A DNA stretch of 64,000 nucleotides. It comes from Branchiostoma floridae (taxonomy: Eukaryota > Chordata > Leptocardii > Amphioxiformes > Branchiostomatidae). The stretch spans positions 12,518,299-12,582,298 of the forward strand of contig NC_049980.1 in the NCBI RefSeq assembly GCF_000003815.2. The letters run 5' to 3'. The translations under genes and the position numbers were made by a program. This document shows positions 20,472 to 32,463 of the stretch, piece after piece. Under the pieces are notes generated by a model. The model made no database searches, was not told the origin of the DNA, and saw only the letters and a list, made by a program, of their open reading frames with translations. How positions within the stretch are numbered: the stretch's first letter is position 1; each line of letters opens with the position of its first letter.

Positions 20472-22146
20472 ACTGTGACGTGGGTGATAATGATATTTAG
20501 TCCTCACCATTTTTTTAAAACGATTCTTCGAAAATAGCAATGAGCCCCCATTTCTAGTGAGAATCAAATAACAGCCACGCGCAAAGTGATAACCAGCTTG
20601 CCAGACTTGAAATGTTGAGAACTCCTGTGAAGAGAGTGTGAAATATAGAAAGCCTGTTTTGAATTTGATCACTCAAGTGTCAGATGTGGAATTTTATTTC
20701 TATTACCACCCATACAAGCAAGCTTCTTTGTCGTTACCTTGTGCACCTGCACGTCACGTATATACATGTACGTATCTCCCTCATTAGTGAGACTATTCTC
20801 TCGTATTTTCTCTGTTCTAAAGAGGACTATCACAAGAAGGACCAATCTTGCGTTTTTTATCTTAAGAAAAGATCACATCCACGAGTAAACATGTTCAGTG
20901 TGTTCTTATTTGCATAATTAATTGTGACGTAGGTAGTTCGTGTAGGTGGGTGGGTGTACACGAAACCTGTCACTTCCGATGGTTTTCGTGTCCGGTACAT
21001 CGACTCACGGAGTCATAGACAAAGCGGGGGCATCGCAACCAGAAGAGCGTGAACCGGCGTACAGAGACAGGTAGGTCCTTCATACCTTTGTACGCATATC
21101 TTTCTAAGGGCCTGGTCACATTTATCGTACGATAGTCGATTGGAAACTGAGTTTAATCTTCATATAGTCGTGCGCGCGGCGTACAAAATTCAACTGAATT
21201 TTTATTGAAAATGCTATCTTATATATCCTTTTCGGCCGTTGATGCTGCCTCAGGCTGCTAAAAAATCAAGTGACATGAAAACCGAGTCCTACGACGGATG
21301 CTACCGCATCGAGATATTGCGTCTTTATTTTCTGTCCACAAAAACTCCGATCGGGATCTCTACCGGTAGAATCGCCGATACTGCCAGTTCGCAGTTTCTA
21401 CCCTGACATGTTTCCCACACAGAAGCAACTTTGATGGGATCGTACGTCAAACACAGAGTTGTAGATAATGATAGGCCCTTTCCCGCTGGCACTGCAGGAT
21501 AACACAGTTAACTTGCAGCTTCAAGAAAGCCCTGATAGACAATGATAATTTTGTACTGTAGAAGGAAAGATACATTTATACATATAACGATATACCGCTA
21601 CTTGCTAGAGCTTGATTACTCTGGGACGGATGGTAACCTTTTAAAAAATCACCCCTGTTTTGATACTGTGGACCAGATTATCGATATCGCACAGTCGTTT
21701 AGGCAAAACATCTACAAGCAGATGTTGGGCTATGTCTAGCGGCAAATTGATTAAACAACTATTTCTCCAGATGTAACTCCAACCAAATGTTAGGCTCCAA
21801 TCATCATTTACTGTACTGTGTTATAACAAACAACTCGTGTTATAACAAACAACTGCCTGTACCTAAATGGAAACAACAGTTCGATAAAAGAATAGGACAT
21901 GGATAATAAGCACTAATCGAAAGGGGGCAAGTTACTAAATACGTCACGGAGTACATGTTTGTGGCCTAGACCTCTTGTTGCATATCTTGACCTGCTGTAA
22001 ATGCCCGAGCTGTAAGCTCTAATATTGTCAAATGAGCATTCCACTTCTTTGGAATTATGAACTTTTAGACACTGAATGCACGCAAGCAATTCGCTCTGTA
22101 CTCAGCCGACATCGTAGAATTCGCATAAAATCTACCGGATATTTGC
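20472..22146. other. Intergenic, one possible 5' exon donor
   Basis: AGAGACAG|GTAGGTCC at about 21071 looks like a donor after GC-balanced sequence (20990-21070) and could end a noncoding first exon, but no downstream partner was found. GGGCCTGGTCACA (21110-21122) and ATAGGCCCTTTCCC (21471) resemble terminal motifs of the AAAGGCC elements. Confidence 0.35.
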
Positions 22147-22282
22147 CAGGGGAGTCAGTCCACGCCTAGGCCCATGCTTCCCGTCCGGCTGCGCTGCCGA
22201 CCAACTCCTCTGGTAGCAAAACTCCCATGGCAAATTATTTTCCCTATGATAGCCAGCGTATGGTCAGTCTGGTAGAGACTAC
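22147..22282. repeat. Dispersed repeat ending in TCTGGTAGAGACTAC, copy 2
   Basis: GCCAGGGGAGTCAGTCCACG, AAAACTCCCATGGCAAATT and GGTCAGTCTGGTAGAGACTA match the 17275-17457 copy in the same orientation. Confidence 0.65.
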
Positions 22283-22290
22283 ATGTACGA

Positions 22291-23115
22291 GGGGTGATCA
22301 ATAAGTTCTCGGCCTCACCAAGAAATAACAAGTACAACTCAGATTTTCAGGCACAACTTCATAGCATGAAGTCTTTTATCAATTAATATCATCCAAATTA
22401 CAAATCATTGGAGTCATTACTTTCCAGGCATTCGTTTTTTCTAAATTAGAGGGTAAGTGGCCTGAAAAAGAAGGGTGCAGCGTGATCAGACAATTTGACC
22501 TCACACCTCAGGTTGCAGATCAATTGTCCACCTTTTTTCTCGTTATCCCTTACCTAACGTTACTGGGTGTCGCCTGCAACATAATGATCACAATAATTTG
22601 AATTTTGGTACACATTTATATAAGACTTTATACATGTACGTAGGGTTATCAATAAGTCCTCGATAAGTCCTAGACTTTACCGAGAAATAATAAGCACAGC
22701 TCAGGTTTCGAAGCATAGATGTCAAGTATAAAATTATATAAATATGTACCAAAATTCAAATTATTGTGATCATTACTTTGCAGGCGACACCCAGGCAGTA
22801 ACGTTAGGTGAGGGAGAAGGAAAAAAACGTGGACAATTGACCTGACCTGAGTGTGTGGGTCAATTTGCGCTGTTGGAAGTTAGAAACCCAATTCTTTTTG
22901 CTTGAAATAGGAAGAGAATCATTATCAAACATTTTGACAATGTCTTTTGTTAATTTATGGCATGGGGAACTAGACCCACAGATGTCTGATCACAATTCAC
23001 ACTACTTTTTTCTCGCCACTTACCTTCTAATTTAGGAAAAACGAATGCCTGGAAAGTAATGACTCCAATGATTTGAAATTTGGAGGATATTGATAAAAGA
23101 CTTCATACTTAATTC
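22291..23115. mobile_element. Nested fold-back element, one inverted-repeat pair inside another
   Basis: Outer arms 22363-22460 and 23015-23108 pair almost perfectly (GCATGAAGTCTTTTATCAA ... CATTGGAGTCATTACTTTCC AGGCATTCG). Inside, arms 22521-22633 and 22726-22839 also pair (CAATTGTCCA...CCTAACGTTACTG...GCAACATAATGATCACAATA). Starts GGGGTGATCAATAAGTTCTC at 22291 and GGGTTATCAATAAGTCCTCG at 22644 are two diverged copies of the same 5' end, so at least two related elements are interleaved. Confidence 0.8.
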
Positions 23116-23554
23116 ACAATTGGTCTGGTTATCATTGACCAGCATAGCCGATTGCATCACTAGTTTAGTCATCCTATCCATGCTCTGAACGCGGTGAACG
23201 CTGTGTCATTTTCTAGGCAATAGCTATATAGTGAATAACGTCTGGCACGGTTGATCAGTATTAGTTTTTTAAAAAAGCAAGATACGACAATCATACCTGT
23301 TCTTATCTCTACTGATATAGGTCAAGTGTATTCGGTATTGTGTCCTTTGTAGAGATGCATTGTAGTGAAAATTCATAGCTTTGCACTATTGTCTCATTGC
23401 CGAACACCCCTTCAAATCACCCTCTTCGAAACTCAGTTTGGCAATGAAATGATCCACTGACATTCTTTAAAGCTTTTATGCCGCCTTGGTGCGCCACACC
23501 GATAATTTCATTCTCAGCTAACACAATTTTCCACCTGAAAACATCATTGAAAAG

Positions 23555-23650
23555 ATATGGGTTTCAGCTTGATTTTTTGTGGGGGCCATGCCCCCACAAC
23601 ATATTTTTTGTGGGGGCGACTGCCCTCACTGCCCCCACTGTGCCACCGTC
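23555..23650. repeat. Solo end of the 946-1800 repeat family
   Basis: GGGTTTCAGCTTGATTTT, then TGTGGGGGCCATGCCCCCAC and TTTTTTGTGGGGGCGACTGC match 1655-1770 in order and orientation. It abuts the 193-bp repeat at 23655 directly. Confidence 0.75.
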
Positions 23651-23654
23651 ACTG

Positions 23655-23847
23655 CGGTATGATTGACTTGTGTTCAATCCCCAATGTGTAAGATGTTTCT
23701 CCATACTGCATGGCTAAGTAATGGACATGTCTCTCTCTCTTTATTTTGCCACACAAAAATGTTTAAACATGTATGTTGAGTGAATATTTTCTCAATGATT
23801 GTTACAAATCCCACCTTAGAGGGTGAATGCTAGAAATATATCAGGCT
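23655..23847. repeat. Near-identical dispersed direct repeat, copy 2 (193 bp)
   Basis: Partner of 17757-17957, same orientation, 5.9 kb apart; the copies share both borders. Confidence 0.9.
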
Positions 23848-25705
23848 AACTTACTTAGGTCATAATATAGGCAATCCAATCATTTACTACATATACTTAT
23901 ATGGATTTAGACACTTTCACACTAATTATACAAATTAGGGACTTATTTGCATAATTAGAATCTGCTAATCTTCCACTTACCACAAACTACACAATTATGT
24001 TACATGTATTTGAGTCCTATACTGGGAAAAACTGTAATTTCCCTCATTAAGTGTGCAAATTAAGTCGATATTTGCATAATTTGCACTTCGTTATGTACAT
24101 CTGTACCAAAGCTACCTGCATGCTAAATATCCTGGAAAACCATCGTTCCTATGGTTCGTTATGCTCCATGGAAGATTTTGACAAAAATGTCCCTGCAGTT
24201 CCAGAGCAAGCTGCTGGGGGGGGGGGGTGGCAAACATAGATATCTCCTTCCTTACATCACAAGCTATCTGCCACCAAAAAATGAAGACCATAGCATGTCC
24301 AGGTCAAAAGATAATAAAAAAAATTGAGTTGCTGCAGTACCAAGGTTACACACCAGGGGACCCAAAATTGACCTTGACCTTGACCACACACACACACACA
24401 CACAGAAACACCAAAAACTATACTTTCATTTTTCATGCAGGTAAACAGCTGACCCCCTCCCGCGCGGAATTGGCAGGCTTCCTTTACCAGATGTTGAACA
24501 TGCACTAATAAGCGATTTGCCGTGTAATGGACTAACTCGAAAGCGTTGTTGCTCTATAGCTAATGATGGACACCAAATTTAATGTTTGGTCTCCCTTACT
24601 TTTTTTACTTTTTGCTAAAGCCCGTCTGTCTTTTACCTCCTTTTGCCACTTACGTGCACTAGCCTCTGGAACAAGCTTGATCAAATCTCGCTACCCGTCC
24701 AACACGCGACTGGCTAGAAGCTTGATGCCTGATGGTGAATGGCCCTCAGGGGAACTGGGTTTTCTATATATGGATAATGTATGCAATCGTCATCAGCTCA
24801 CCACAGCCTGACGTTTGGTTGCTTTGGATTGGGTGGCGTTGTCATGTGGTGATTGACTTTGGCACACCTCTTATCTTATCTAGTAGAAAGCCGGTCGAAT
24901 GTTGGGCGGGCTGCTACAAGCGAGATGTAGGCTACACAAAGGCTACACAATTAAAAGCTCAGATTTTCGCTGGCTCAGGTTTAGGATGACTGTTGAGCGG
25001 ACCGCTAGGAGCGCGATTTAGCCAGACAATATAAATTCAATAGGCTATAGGGACAGAGGCACACGACATTTATATTATCATTAGAACGAAAGAACTTTCA
25101 CAGTTGACTTATATTTCGTTTTAGTGTTAATGTTCCGCACATGAGGACGTTAACTGACGATCCAAATAACAATCTGTCGGTGATTTGGCACTCAGTAAGT
25201 GTACCTAGCTAGCTGCCAATTAAAGAACCATCGTAGGCCACAAAATTTAATGGCCACTATTGTTATCGCTGTATGCGCAATTTGGCTCAGCTGCGCTTTT
25301 ATCTTGCATCACACGCTCCAAAACGTGTAGTGGAAATGGTAGAATATGCAGCATATGTTGATAATGAAAGATGTCAACAGTTGGCCAACGGCATTATAGC
25401 TGTAAAAACGGAATCCGATTCTAATTTCTGTTGTGGCTGTTAACTTTCTGCAAACGGAGATGTTGTTTGTTTCTTAGTTCTTGTTTGTCCGGCGGGTTCA
25501 TTTTTTTTCTGGACGGTGTCAAAATCAGAAACTGGCAGGATACGAAGATTGTGCTGACCTACATCCAAACTTGTTCGGCAGGCTGGCAGGAAGGGAACGT
25601 TAGTACATGGCCAACAGTCTGGATTGTACGCATGCCCGATGCTGGGTGGGAATGTGTATGGATATTTTGTCAAGAAATTTACGACAACTCAAAATGTATA
25701 TTAAA
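23848..25705. other. Intergenic with simple repeats
   Basis: A 12-base G run (about 24216-24227) and a CA microsatellite (24386-24403) are present. A 93-aa plus frame at 25431-25712 has no motif and its end overlaps a dispersed repeat. No gene supported. Confidence 0.4.
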
Positions 25706-25800
25706 TGAATGAAGACCTTTATTGCACATTTTTGCCCCACTGGGCTAAGTACTGGTCATGCGGTAACAATCATATACATGTAAAAGCCATATACATTGTA
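25706..25800 (-). repeat. Dispersed 3'-terminal repeat with poly(A) signal, inverted copy
   Basis: The minus strand reads GTACTTAGCCCAGTGGGGCA and then AATAAAGGTCTTCATTCA, matching 13230-13352. Confidence 0.7.
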
Positions 25801-26100
25801 TGTACAGTCAAACCTGTATTAGCGGTCTCCTTTGCATAGCGGCCACCTGGTCATTTGGGCAGTGAATTCGAACGTTAGAGCGCAAGTCTTTGTCGGTGAA
25901 TTTACAAACATTACGCAAGGCAATACCGATTATTTTCGGTAGATTTGACTTTGGTACGTTCAGTTGAATTTTGACATGATCAAGACAATGTTACTTGGTG
26001 AGAAAGTTTAGTGGGTCCAGACATCATGTGTAACTTATAGCATTTTCTCTACATTTCTCCAGTCCCTTGAGTGGTCGCTATAGACAGGTTCAACAGTACA
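25801..26100. mobile_element. MITE with TGTACAGTCAAACCTGT ends
   Basis: TGTACAGTCAAACCTGTATT AGCGG at 25801 pairs in reverse with 26100 downward (TGTACTGTTGAACCTGTCTA TAGCG). About 30 bp of imperfect terminal inverted repeat, 300 bp in total, no coding frame. A relic of a similar end lies near 5664. Confidence 0.7.
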
Positions 26101-26286
26101 TATAAACGTCTAATCTACACTCCAGTACATTTGACGTCCTCTCGCTCATTGGTTATTGCATATATGTAGCTAGCTGTATAATTGGTTAGAATTTATTGAA
26201 GATTTTCCACTGTCTTACAGCACCAAAATTAGCTTACCTCTAATTTTTCAGTCGCACTTCCGTCCACCTTCTTCAGGAGTAATGAT
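26101..26286. other. Penelope-like 3' flank
   Basis: On the minus strand this follows the Penelope-like stop codon and includes ATTACTCCTGAAGAAGGTGG and ACGGAAGTGCGACTG, presumed 3' UTR of that element. Confidence 0.4.
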
Positions 26287-26490
26287 TCAGTTACTCTGAT
26301 CACGTGACTTAGAGACACGTGATTCGAGTAACGAATCATAAATGTCTGGCAAGCGATATCGGTCCCCGTCTCTGTTAAGTGTCGGCTGATGTGCTCTTAT
26401 GTAGATGGCCTCCTTTACCCCCCTCGCAAAGTAATCCGGTTTGGTGTCCAATATATGTACTTTGTCTAAAATGATGAAATGTCCCGGTGA
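26287..26490 (-). pseudogene. Penelope-like retroelement fragment, C-terminal GIY-YIG end
   Basis: The minus strand reads HILDTKPDYFARGVKEAIYI, RAHQPTLNRDGDRYRLPDIY and DSLLESRVS before TGA (26289-26287). The pattern 'hILd...f.RgvkEAI.I....PtLNRD.G.yrLp..y' is the conserved end of the GIY-YIG endonuclease of Penelope-like elements (established family knowledge). Only about 65 codons remain; the RT and the rest are missing, cut where the LINE fragment begins. Not functional. Confidence 0.75.
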
Positions 26491-28402
26491 TTCAATATGA
26501 ATGCTACTCTTCCTGATTTTAATTTTCTCACAGATGCAAGGCTATCTTGTGTTTTCACTACACCCGAAGAAGTCGAACTTTACATTAGAAGCCTGGACAC
26601 CTCTAAGGTCAATGGATACGATAACATTGACAATTATTTTCTTAAATGCATTGCACCTCTTATATCTGACAAGTTAGCTTATGTATTCAATTTATCTCTG
26701 TCATATGGAATATTCCCCATGATCTGGAAACGGGCAAACGTTGGTCCAATTCTTAAGAAAGGCGATCCGCATGATAAATGCAATTATCGTCCTGTGTCAC
26801 TACTTCCTAAGTTGTCTAAGGTCCTCGAAAAAATAGTATACAAACATATTTATAACCACCTTTTTTCAAACAACCTTATTTATCCTCTCCAGTCTGGTTT
26901 TGTACATGGTGACTCAACCGTGTGTCAGCTAGTTTATATTTCTCATACCATCCTTAAGGCTTTTGAAGAAGGGAAGGAAGTTTGCTCCATTTTTCTTGAT
27001 TTTTCGAGGGCCTTTGACTAGGTATGGCATTCTGGTTTGATATTTGAACTTCAGCAATATGGAATTGATGGTCCCTTGTTAAATTGGATTTACAGCTATT
27101 TATGTGAGAGATCTCAAAGAGTCATTGTAGACGGCCAGTCTTCTCCATGGTCTAAGATTGGCGCAGGGGTCCCTCAAGGTTCCGTGTTAGGCCCCTTACT
27201 GTTTATTATCTACATTGATATTGTAAACAACTTAAGTTCTTTACCCTTTTTATTCGCGGACGACAGTTCTCTGCTTGATGTTGTTGAAGATCCAACTGCA
27301 TCTGCATATCGGCTCAACTCTGATTTATCTATAATTTTGTCCTGGTCCCATAAATGCTTGATGGAATTAAATCCATCCAAAACGGAAGGCTAAAAGATCC
27401 CTTGTCAACCACCCCCTCTTTATCTTGGAACGTATGAAATTAAACGAGTTTTATTCCATAAACATATTGGAGTTATTTTAAATTCTAACTTGTCTTGGCA
27501 CAACCACATCATTCTGATGCTCGCTAAAATTTCTAAACAAGTTAATGTATTTCGTGGTCTAAAATTCAAATTAACTCGCAAAGTTTTAGAAACCCTTTAT
27601 AAATCATTTATTCGCCCTTGTCTCGAATATGCGGATGTTGTTTGGCATGGCTGTTCTGCCGAGGACTCCAATCTTATTGAACGAATTCAATATGTATGTT
27701 CTCTTATCGTATCAGGAGCGGTTAAAGGCTCATCTTACATTTCTGTTTGCCAAGAACTGGGTTGGGAGTCTCTCTTTAGCAGACGCCATATTCACCGTTT
27801 ATCTTTATTCTATAAAATAGTACATGGCCAAACACGGAGGTACCTAATAGATTTGATCCCCCCCCCCCCCGAAATTTCCCAAACTACTTCCTACAACTTA
27901 AGAAATAGGTCAAATTTTCGACTTTCGATACAATCTACTGATAGATTTGGCAAATCGTTTGTTCCTCACAGTTTGAATCTCTGGAACGATTTAGACCTTG
28001 TTGTTCGTTCTTACGTTACTCGCTATTTCGGAAATACGTCCCATTCGTCCCCCCACTACAATTGTGGCCCTCGTTACACCTGCGCTCTTCTTGTCAGGCT
28101 TCGCATCGGCACCTGTGCTCTTAATCAAAGTTTGTTCATCTCCCAGTGGCTCCTGTAGATGCGGGTGTCGATGCGAATCTGTATTACACTTTATGCTTCA
28201 TTCCCCATTATATATTCATCAAAGATCGGAATTTTTCGGCAATCTTGCAAATTTACTTGGTCATGGTGTAAACCTAAATAATATGTCAGACAATGTCAAA
28301 TTATATTTTATTCTTAGAGGTTCCGCATTGTTACCGTCTGTGTACAACTTTAAAACGATGCAACTCACACAAACTTACATTGAGGATACTAAGCGCTTCT
28401 AG
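26491..28402 (+). pseudogene. LINE (CR1/Jockey-like) ORF2 remnant, reverse transcriptase
   Basis: Broken plus-strand frames 26497-27021, 27037-27393, 27490-28158 and 27998-28402 are one RT protein. Visible RT blocks: NYRPVSLLPKLSKVLEKIV, IFLDFSRAFD (catalytic Asp region), GVPQGSVLGPLLFIIYI and FADDSSLL (catalytic FADD). The C-terminus has a Cys-rich CRCGCRCESVLHFML tail typical of such LINEs. Breaks: an in-frame TAG at 27019-27021 where a Lys codon is usual, a missing Asp codon near 27216, frame loss around 27393-27490, and another shift around 28000-28160. The endonuclease is absent (5' truncation). Inactive copy. Confidence 0.88.
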
Positions 28403-28656
28403 CTCTACATGACTGTATCAGTCAAGTAGATATAGAAGTCCCAACTCTACTTTTGTTAATTCTCTTTTTTATATGTACTCAATTAGGCTAATTGATTCTA
28501 CTTTATATCTTGGGGTGGTTGGAAATGGCGCACAGTTATGTTGACCTAAGTTACCTAAGTTTGTATTTTGTTATGTGGCGTTATTAATATAAGTTGTTAA
28601 ACTTGAGTGCAGCGCCAAATTGTCATTCTTATGTGTTTTTGAGTAAAGAAAAAAAA
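28403..28656 (+). mobile_element. LINE 3' UTR and A-rich tail
   Basis: AT-rich sequence after the ORF2 stop runs to GAGTAAAGAAAAAAAAATG (about 28640-28656), taken as the 3' end of the insertion. Confidence 0.55.
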
Positions 28657-29170
28657 ATGTGCTGTGACACCTCCGACGAGGCCGAACTCTTTCTCCTGTG
28701 ATCCAAGAACCTAGTCTTGAACGAGCGCTAAGTTTAATGTATGGTTCTTGGCAGGGACTACGGGTATTTCTTCTGGTATATATAAATTCTTTCTATTGGT
28801 TAGAATTTGTTCATAGAAGGCTGTAAGGAATATAAATTTCTCTTTATTATTCAAGTATCTGAAGTGGAAAAATTCACGTAACACATAGTCGAATAGAATG
28901 CTTCTATCGCTTTCATATGAAGAATAATCTACAGTAAAATGCACTTTATCTTCTACTTAATCTAAACTAAAAAAATGGACAGATTTTTTTTGCTCTAGAG
29001 GAGTATGGTTATGTCTTCCTGATTCAAAGGGAGTAAGTCCAGACGAAGTCGCACAAAAAAGCTGTAAATTGTAAACATAAACGTACTACAGAAGAAACTT
29101 TGCTGTGTTGTTGGAGGCAGGCGTTCTTGGGGTTGTTGTGACAAATGAACAGTTTTCTTCTTCTTTCCAG
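28657..29170. other. Short intergenic stretch upstream of the secreted-protein candidate
   Basis: No gene seen. It ends in a pyrimidine tract TTTTCTTCTTCTTTCCAG that forms the acceptor for the exon at 29171. Confidence 0.4.
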
Positions 29171-29394
29171 TTATGTCTCTCACAAGCTTCAAGCTACTTG
29201 TGCTTTTGAGTATAGCCGCAAACCTCGCTGGGATCACTCGTGGCCTCGCTAGATCTACTGAAATTACTGCCGCGGCACGTGACGAACAAGAAGGCCCGAA
29301 ACATCCACGAGAGTTGGCCAGGCCGTCTGATGAAGTCATGACTGACAGCCTAAATTTGATTGATCCATCACCTAAGCAGAAACGTCGCTTGCAA
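29171..29394 (+). CDS. Signal-peptide exon of a putative secreted protein
   Basis: A strong acceptor CTTCTTCTTTCCAG is followed by TT-ATG (29173). The 74 codons begin MSLTSFKLLVLLSIAANLAG, a clear signal peptide, continue hydrophilic and end DPSPKQKRRLQ at the donor CAA|GTAAGT (phase 0). The KRR dibasic site suggests a processed precursor. Possible further exons that keep the frame: 30738-30905, 32464-32681 and 32933-33020 (listed separately). The family is not recognised. Confidence 0.55.
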
Positions 29395-29725
29395 GTAAGT
29401 TCCACTAGATCTACTGTACAAAGTAAATATATAGAATACAAAAGGTTCCTTCCCAAGTCCGCTGTTTGAAGTTCCACGTGACACGTGCACGCCCCATCGT
29501 CACGTCATGCTACGTTGGCATGGAAAGGTATTTCCTGAGATGACCATATAATACATGATTGGAAAGACACGAGTGTGAGTGTCAACTGTGTGTGCCATGG
29601 AGATCCACACGTGTGTACAGCAATGTATTTCCTATGTTCGGGTACCTATAGCTACGTACATATCATTCATCATCTTTCATTTGCCCGTGGGTTCACATGT
29701 TGCGTATATATGCAAGTTTGTATGT

Positions 29726-29959
29726 GGTCCGTATGGAATTGGTAGTCTCCACCAGGCTTTCCAGCCAGGTCACTGGAAAATGGTAAAAAATAAAAGTATA
29801 GACGGATAACATGCCAGAAGTTAGCTGCCTGAGGAGTATGGTTTGCGCCCCATGGCTAGCTAACTCCGCTGGCAGGATATATTTCTATGTTTGTCCAATT
29901 TCTATTATTTTTCCAGCGACATGTGGAGCCTGATAGAGGCTAACAATTCCATACGGACC
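29726..29959. mobile_element. MITE with GGTCCGTATGGAATTG ends
   Basis: GGTCCGTATGGAATTGGTAG at 29726 pairs in reverse with 29959 downward (GGTCCGTATGGAATTGTTAG), followed by TCTCCACCAGGCT versus CCTCTATCAGGCT. The TAGTCTCCACCAG block is the reverse of the TGGTAGAGACTA end of the 17275/22147/63601 repeats, so the families are related. Confidence 0.78.
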
Positions 29960-30737
29960 TAATATGGACTTGAATATATACGCAAGTGTGAATCCACCTT
30001 TAGAAACATGGCTACAAGTGGGATGGATCACTGATGAGTACACGTTTTGTCTTCCTGAGCAGAGCAGCCAGCACTACGTGTGTGTGAGCCTCCCATGGCG
30101 CCTCCTGCCGCAGACGTGTTTCTCCAGGCCCGGCAGACTGCCAGGCGGGATGTCTAAGATCCGGAATACAGCCTCAACTGTAAACATCCGAGGCTCTAGG
30201 TATTAAAGTCTAATTTCCAAACCCGGGCCCGACAGGACCGTTTGTGGAAACGAAAAATAGAAATAATGCCCACTATTCTCTTGTATGGTTTGGTGTCTTC
30301 ATCATACTTTGGTCTCTTCATCATACTTTTCGTTCCCGAAAGCTGCCCGGCCGGGCCCCGGTTGAGAAATGTGACGTAGATCTTAAGCTGTGTCCGTGTA
30401 TGTTTTACTTATTTTGATATTTGCATTTGGAATGTGCTTACATGGTTTATCTTTGATGGAGATATAAGTCGAAAACATCGTCTTATAGTGCAGTCAACAA
30501 AGCAACAAAGCAAGGCTCTGCTAAATCTGGTTGTTTTTCACTTTTTTGACGTGCATCTCCAATCAACTGTCACTTAATTTGTTTTCTTAAAGTAAAGACG
30601 ATTTTCTAATTGGTTGGCAGCTGGTTAGAGGCTAGCAGAGACTCAGACCAATTCTCTATAAGCCGAGGGCAAGACTATAAGTAGGAGAATGTATACCCGT
30701 ATAACGATTGACATTGTCATTGTGTCATCAATCGCAG

Positions 30738-30905
30738 ACTTCGACGCATAGCCATCCTGAACTGGTGGCAACAAGTCAAGCTCGGCGGGAAGCCTTCTCC
30801 TCCGATGCCTGGAGACCCCGACTGGGTACCGGACACCCGTTTCGGAAGGGCTTCACAATTGTGAAATTACACAGATGTGAAGAATGTGGCCAAATTAGAC
30901 AACAG
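30738..30905 (+). CDS. Candidate internal exon (56 codons, phase 0-0)
   Basis: Acceptor ATCAATCGCAG, donor CAACAG|GTACCG. The frame starts TSTHSHPELVATSQARREAF and ends VKLHRCEECGQIRQQ. Phase 0 on both sides fits the exon at 29171 before it and the one at 32464 after it. CEEC is the only Cys pair. Acceptor strength is moderate. Confidence 0.38.
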
Positions 30906-31462
30906 GTACCGTCGACTCCTCAACCAATCAGAATGAGAGCTATCAGAATGAGCTCCAAACCATGACGCCATTTCCCCCGCGGCCGCGCTTCTATCTTTTC
31001 TCTGCCTTGGCATGTTGGCGAGTATTTCGTGACACATTCCCCAATGTACAAGATATAACATCTGTATATCGCATTCAGAGAGAGGAAACTGATTATCATG
31101 TGTTCAATCAGATGGCAGTGTTAGAACTGTGTTAGAAAAACAGATTTCATCAAATGGAATATCATCATTATTTATATGGTTACTAAACCATCGCTCTCTT
31201 TAGGTGGATTTTACTGAGAGACGTGTTCCCTATATCTGATAGGATAGAATTTGAGATGTCTTTGTTTTACGGGTGTAAATGGCCTTACTCTTCTGGAGTG
31301 ACAGCGACATCCAACTTGATTTAAGTTGTACTCATCTTACTGGAATAAAGCTGTTTGTGCAGGACTGAAAGTTATATTTTTTATCTAGCTCAGAAATACG
31401 AAGTCAAGTTAAATCATGTAGACGTTTGAAAAGTCTATTGGATTGAATTCGTTGTAGTTTAT

Positions 31463-31697
31463 AGCCTGACCATGTCATTTTGTGGGCCACGCCTATCTTT
31501 TATCACCAAACATGCGCCGAACATCTCCATCAAGTAAATGACTTACTCCCGACTGAGTCCCGAATGCTACTTGGTAACCAACTTCCAAGTTCCGACCTCT
31601 GGTAAAAGACTGACGAATTTCTCCTGACTGATCTCCAACCGATTGCTAACCCTCTGGCAAACTGAAATGGACATAATCAGCTACTTTCAAATTTTTG
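31463..31697. repeat. Dispersed repeat with GCGCCGAACATCTCC, copy 1
   Basis: Shares GCGCCGAACATCTCC, CCCCGAATGCT/TCCCGAATGCT, CTCCTGACTGAT and GAAATGGACATAATCAGC with 34031-34270 in the same order. Confidence 0.65.
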
Positions 31698-32463
31698 TTT
31701 TTAATAAAAATAATCCATTCCTGTATGATGTCAACATCACGGAATGATCATGTTCGGACAGCAGTTAGCTAAGAGCGCCACACTGCGGAACAATAATAGA
31801 ATGCATTTATAAATGTTGGCACCTTGCAGATCATTCTCGAGATTAGTCACTTTAAAATGTCTTTATTGAATTCTCATTAGCTGCTGCGGCTAGCAACACC
31901 TGCGTAGTGAATTGCAGCTTTAGCGGATGGCTTCATATCGTAGTACGGGGTACACACAAATAACTTAAGCATAATTATTCAACTTCATATTCTTCTCTCA
32001 AAACAAAAGGAGCTAATTGAATCAAAAGCATATGGCCATGTCTTGGTCTCGCTTCCAATTGAACCACCATACAATGTTAACTCAATTACATGTCAATTCA
32101 CCATTTGCAATTCAGTGTCTTTCTAATATCTGACCGAATATAGCGAATGTTATCTGATGCATCTGACCATTTGGTTGCCTGAGTAACTTTGTATTGTACT
32201 TGAGAATATTACCTATAGCAACAGTGGTAACCTATGGTACAGATACAATACACATCCCGTAAATGTGAATGAAATACGTTGTATAGCTCAGTAGGATAGA
32301 GGCATTTTAGATCAAGATAACATTATTACGGCTCTGCTTCCTTATTTGCCCCTATCTCCTTGAAGTTAGAAGGGCTTTCTTATAACGACCTCTGGCATTG
32401 CCATGTTACTCATGTCCGTAACAACGGACACGAATAAATGTTACTATTTATCACTCCCCACAG

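Noticed and set aside
29964..30206. 80-aa plus frame with three Cys, possible exon 30063-30199
   Set aside because: It has an acceptor-like and a donor-like site, but its exit phase (2) does not fit the neighbouring candidate exons and no family is seen.
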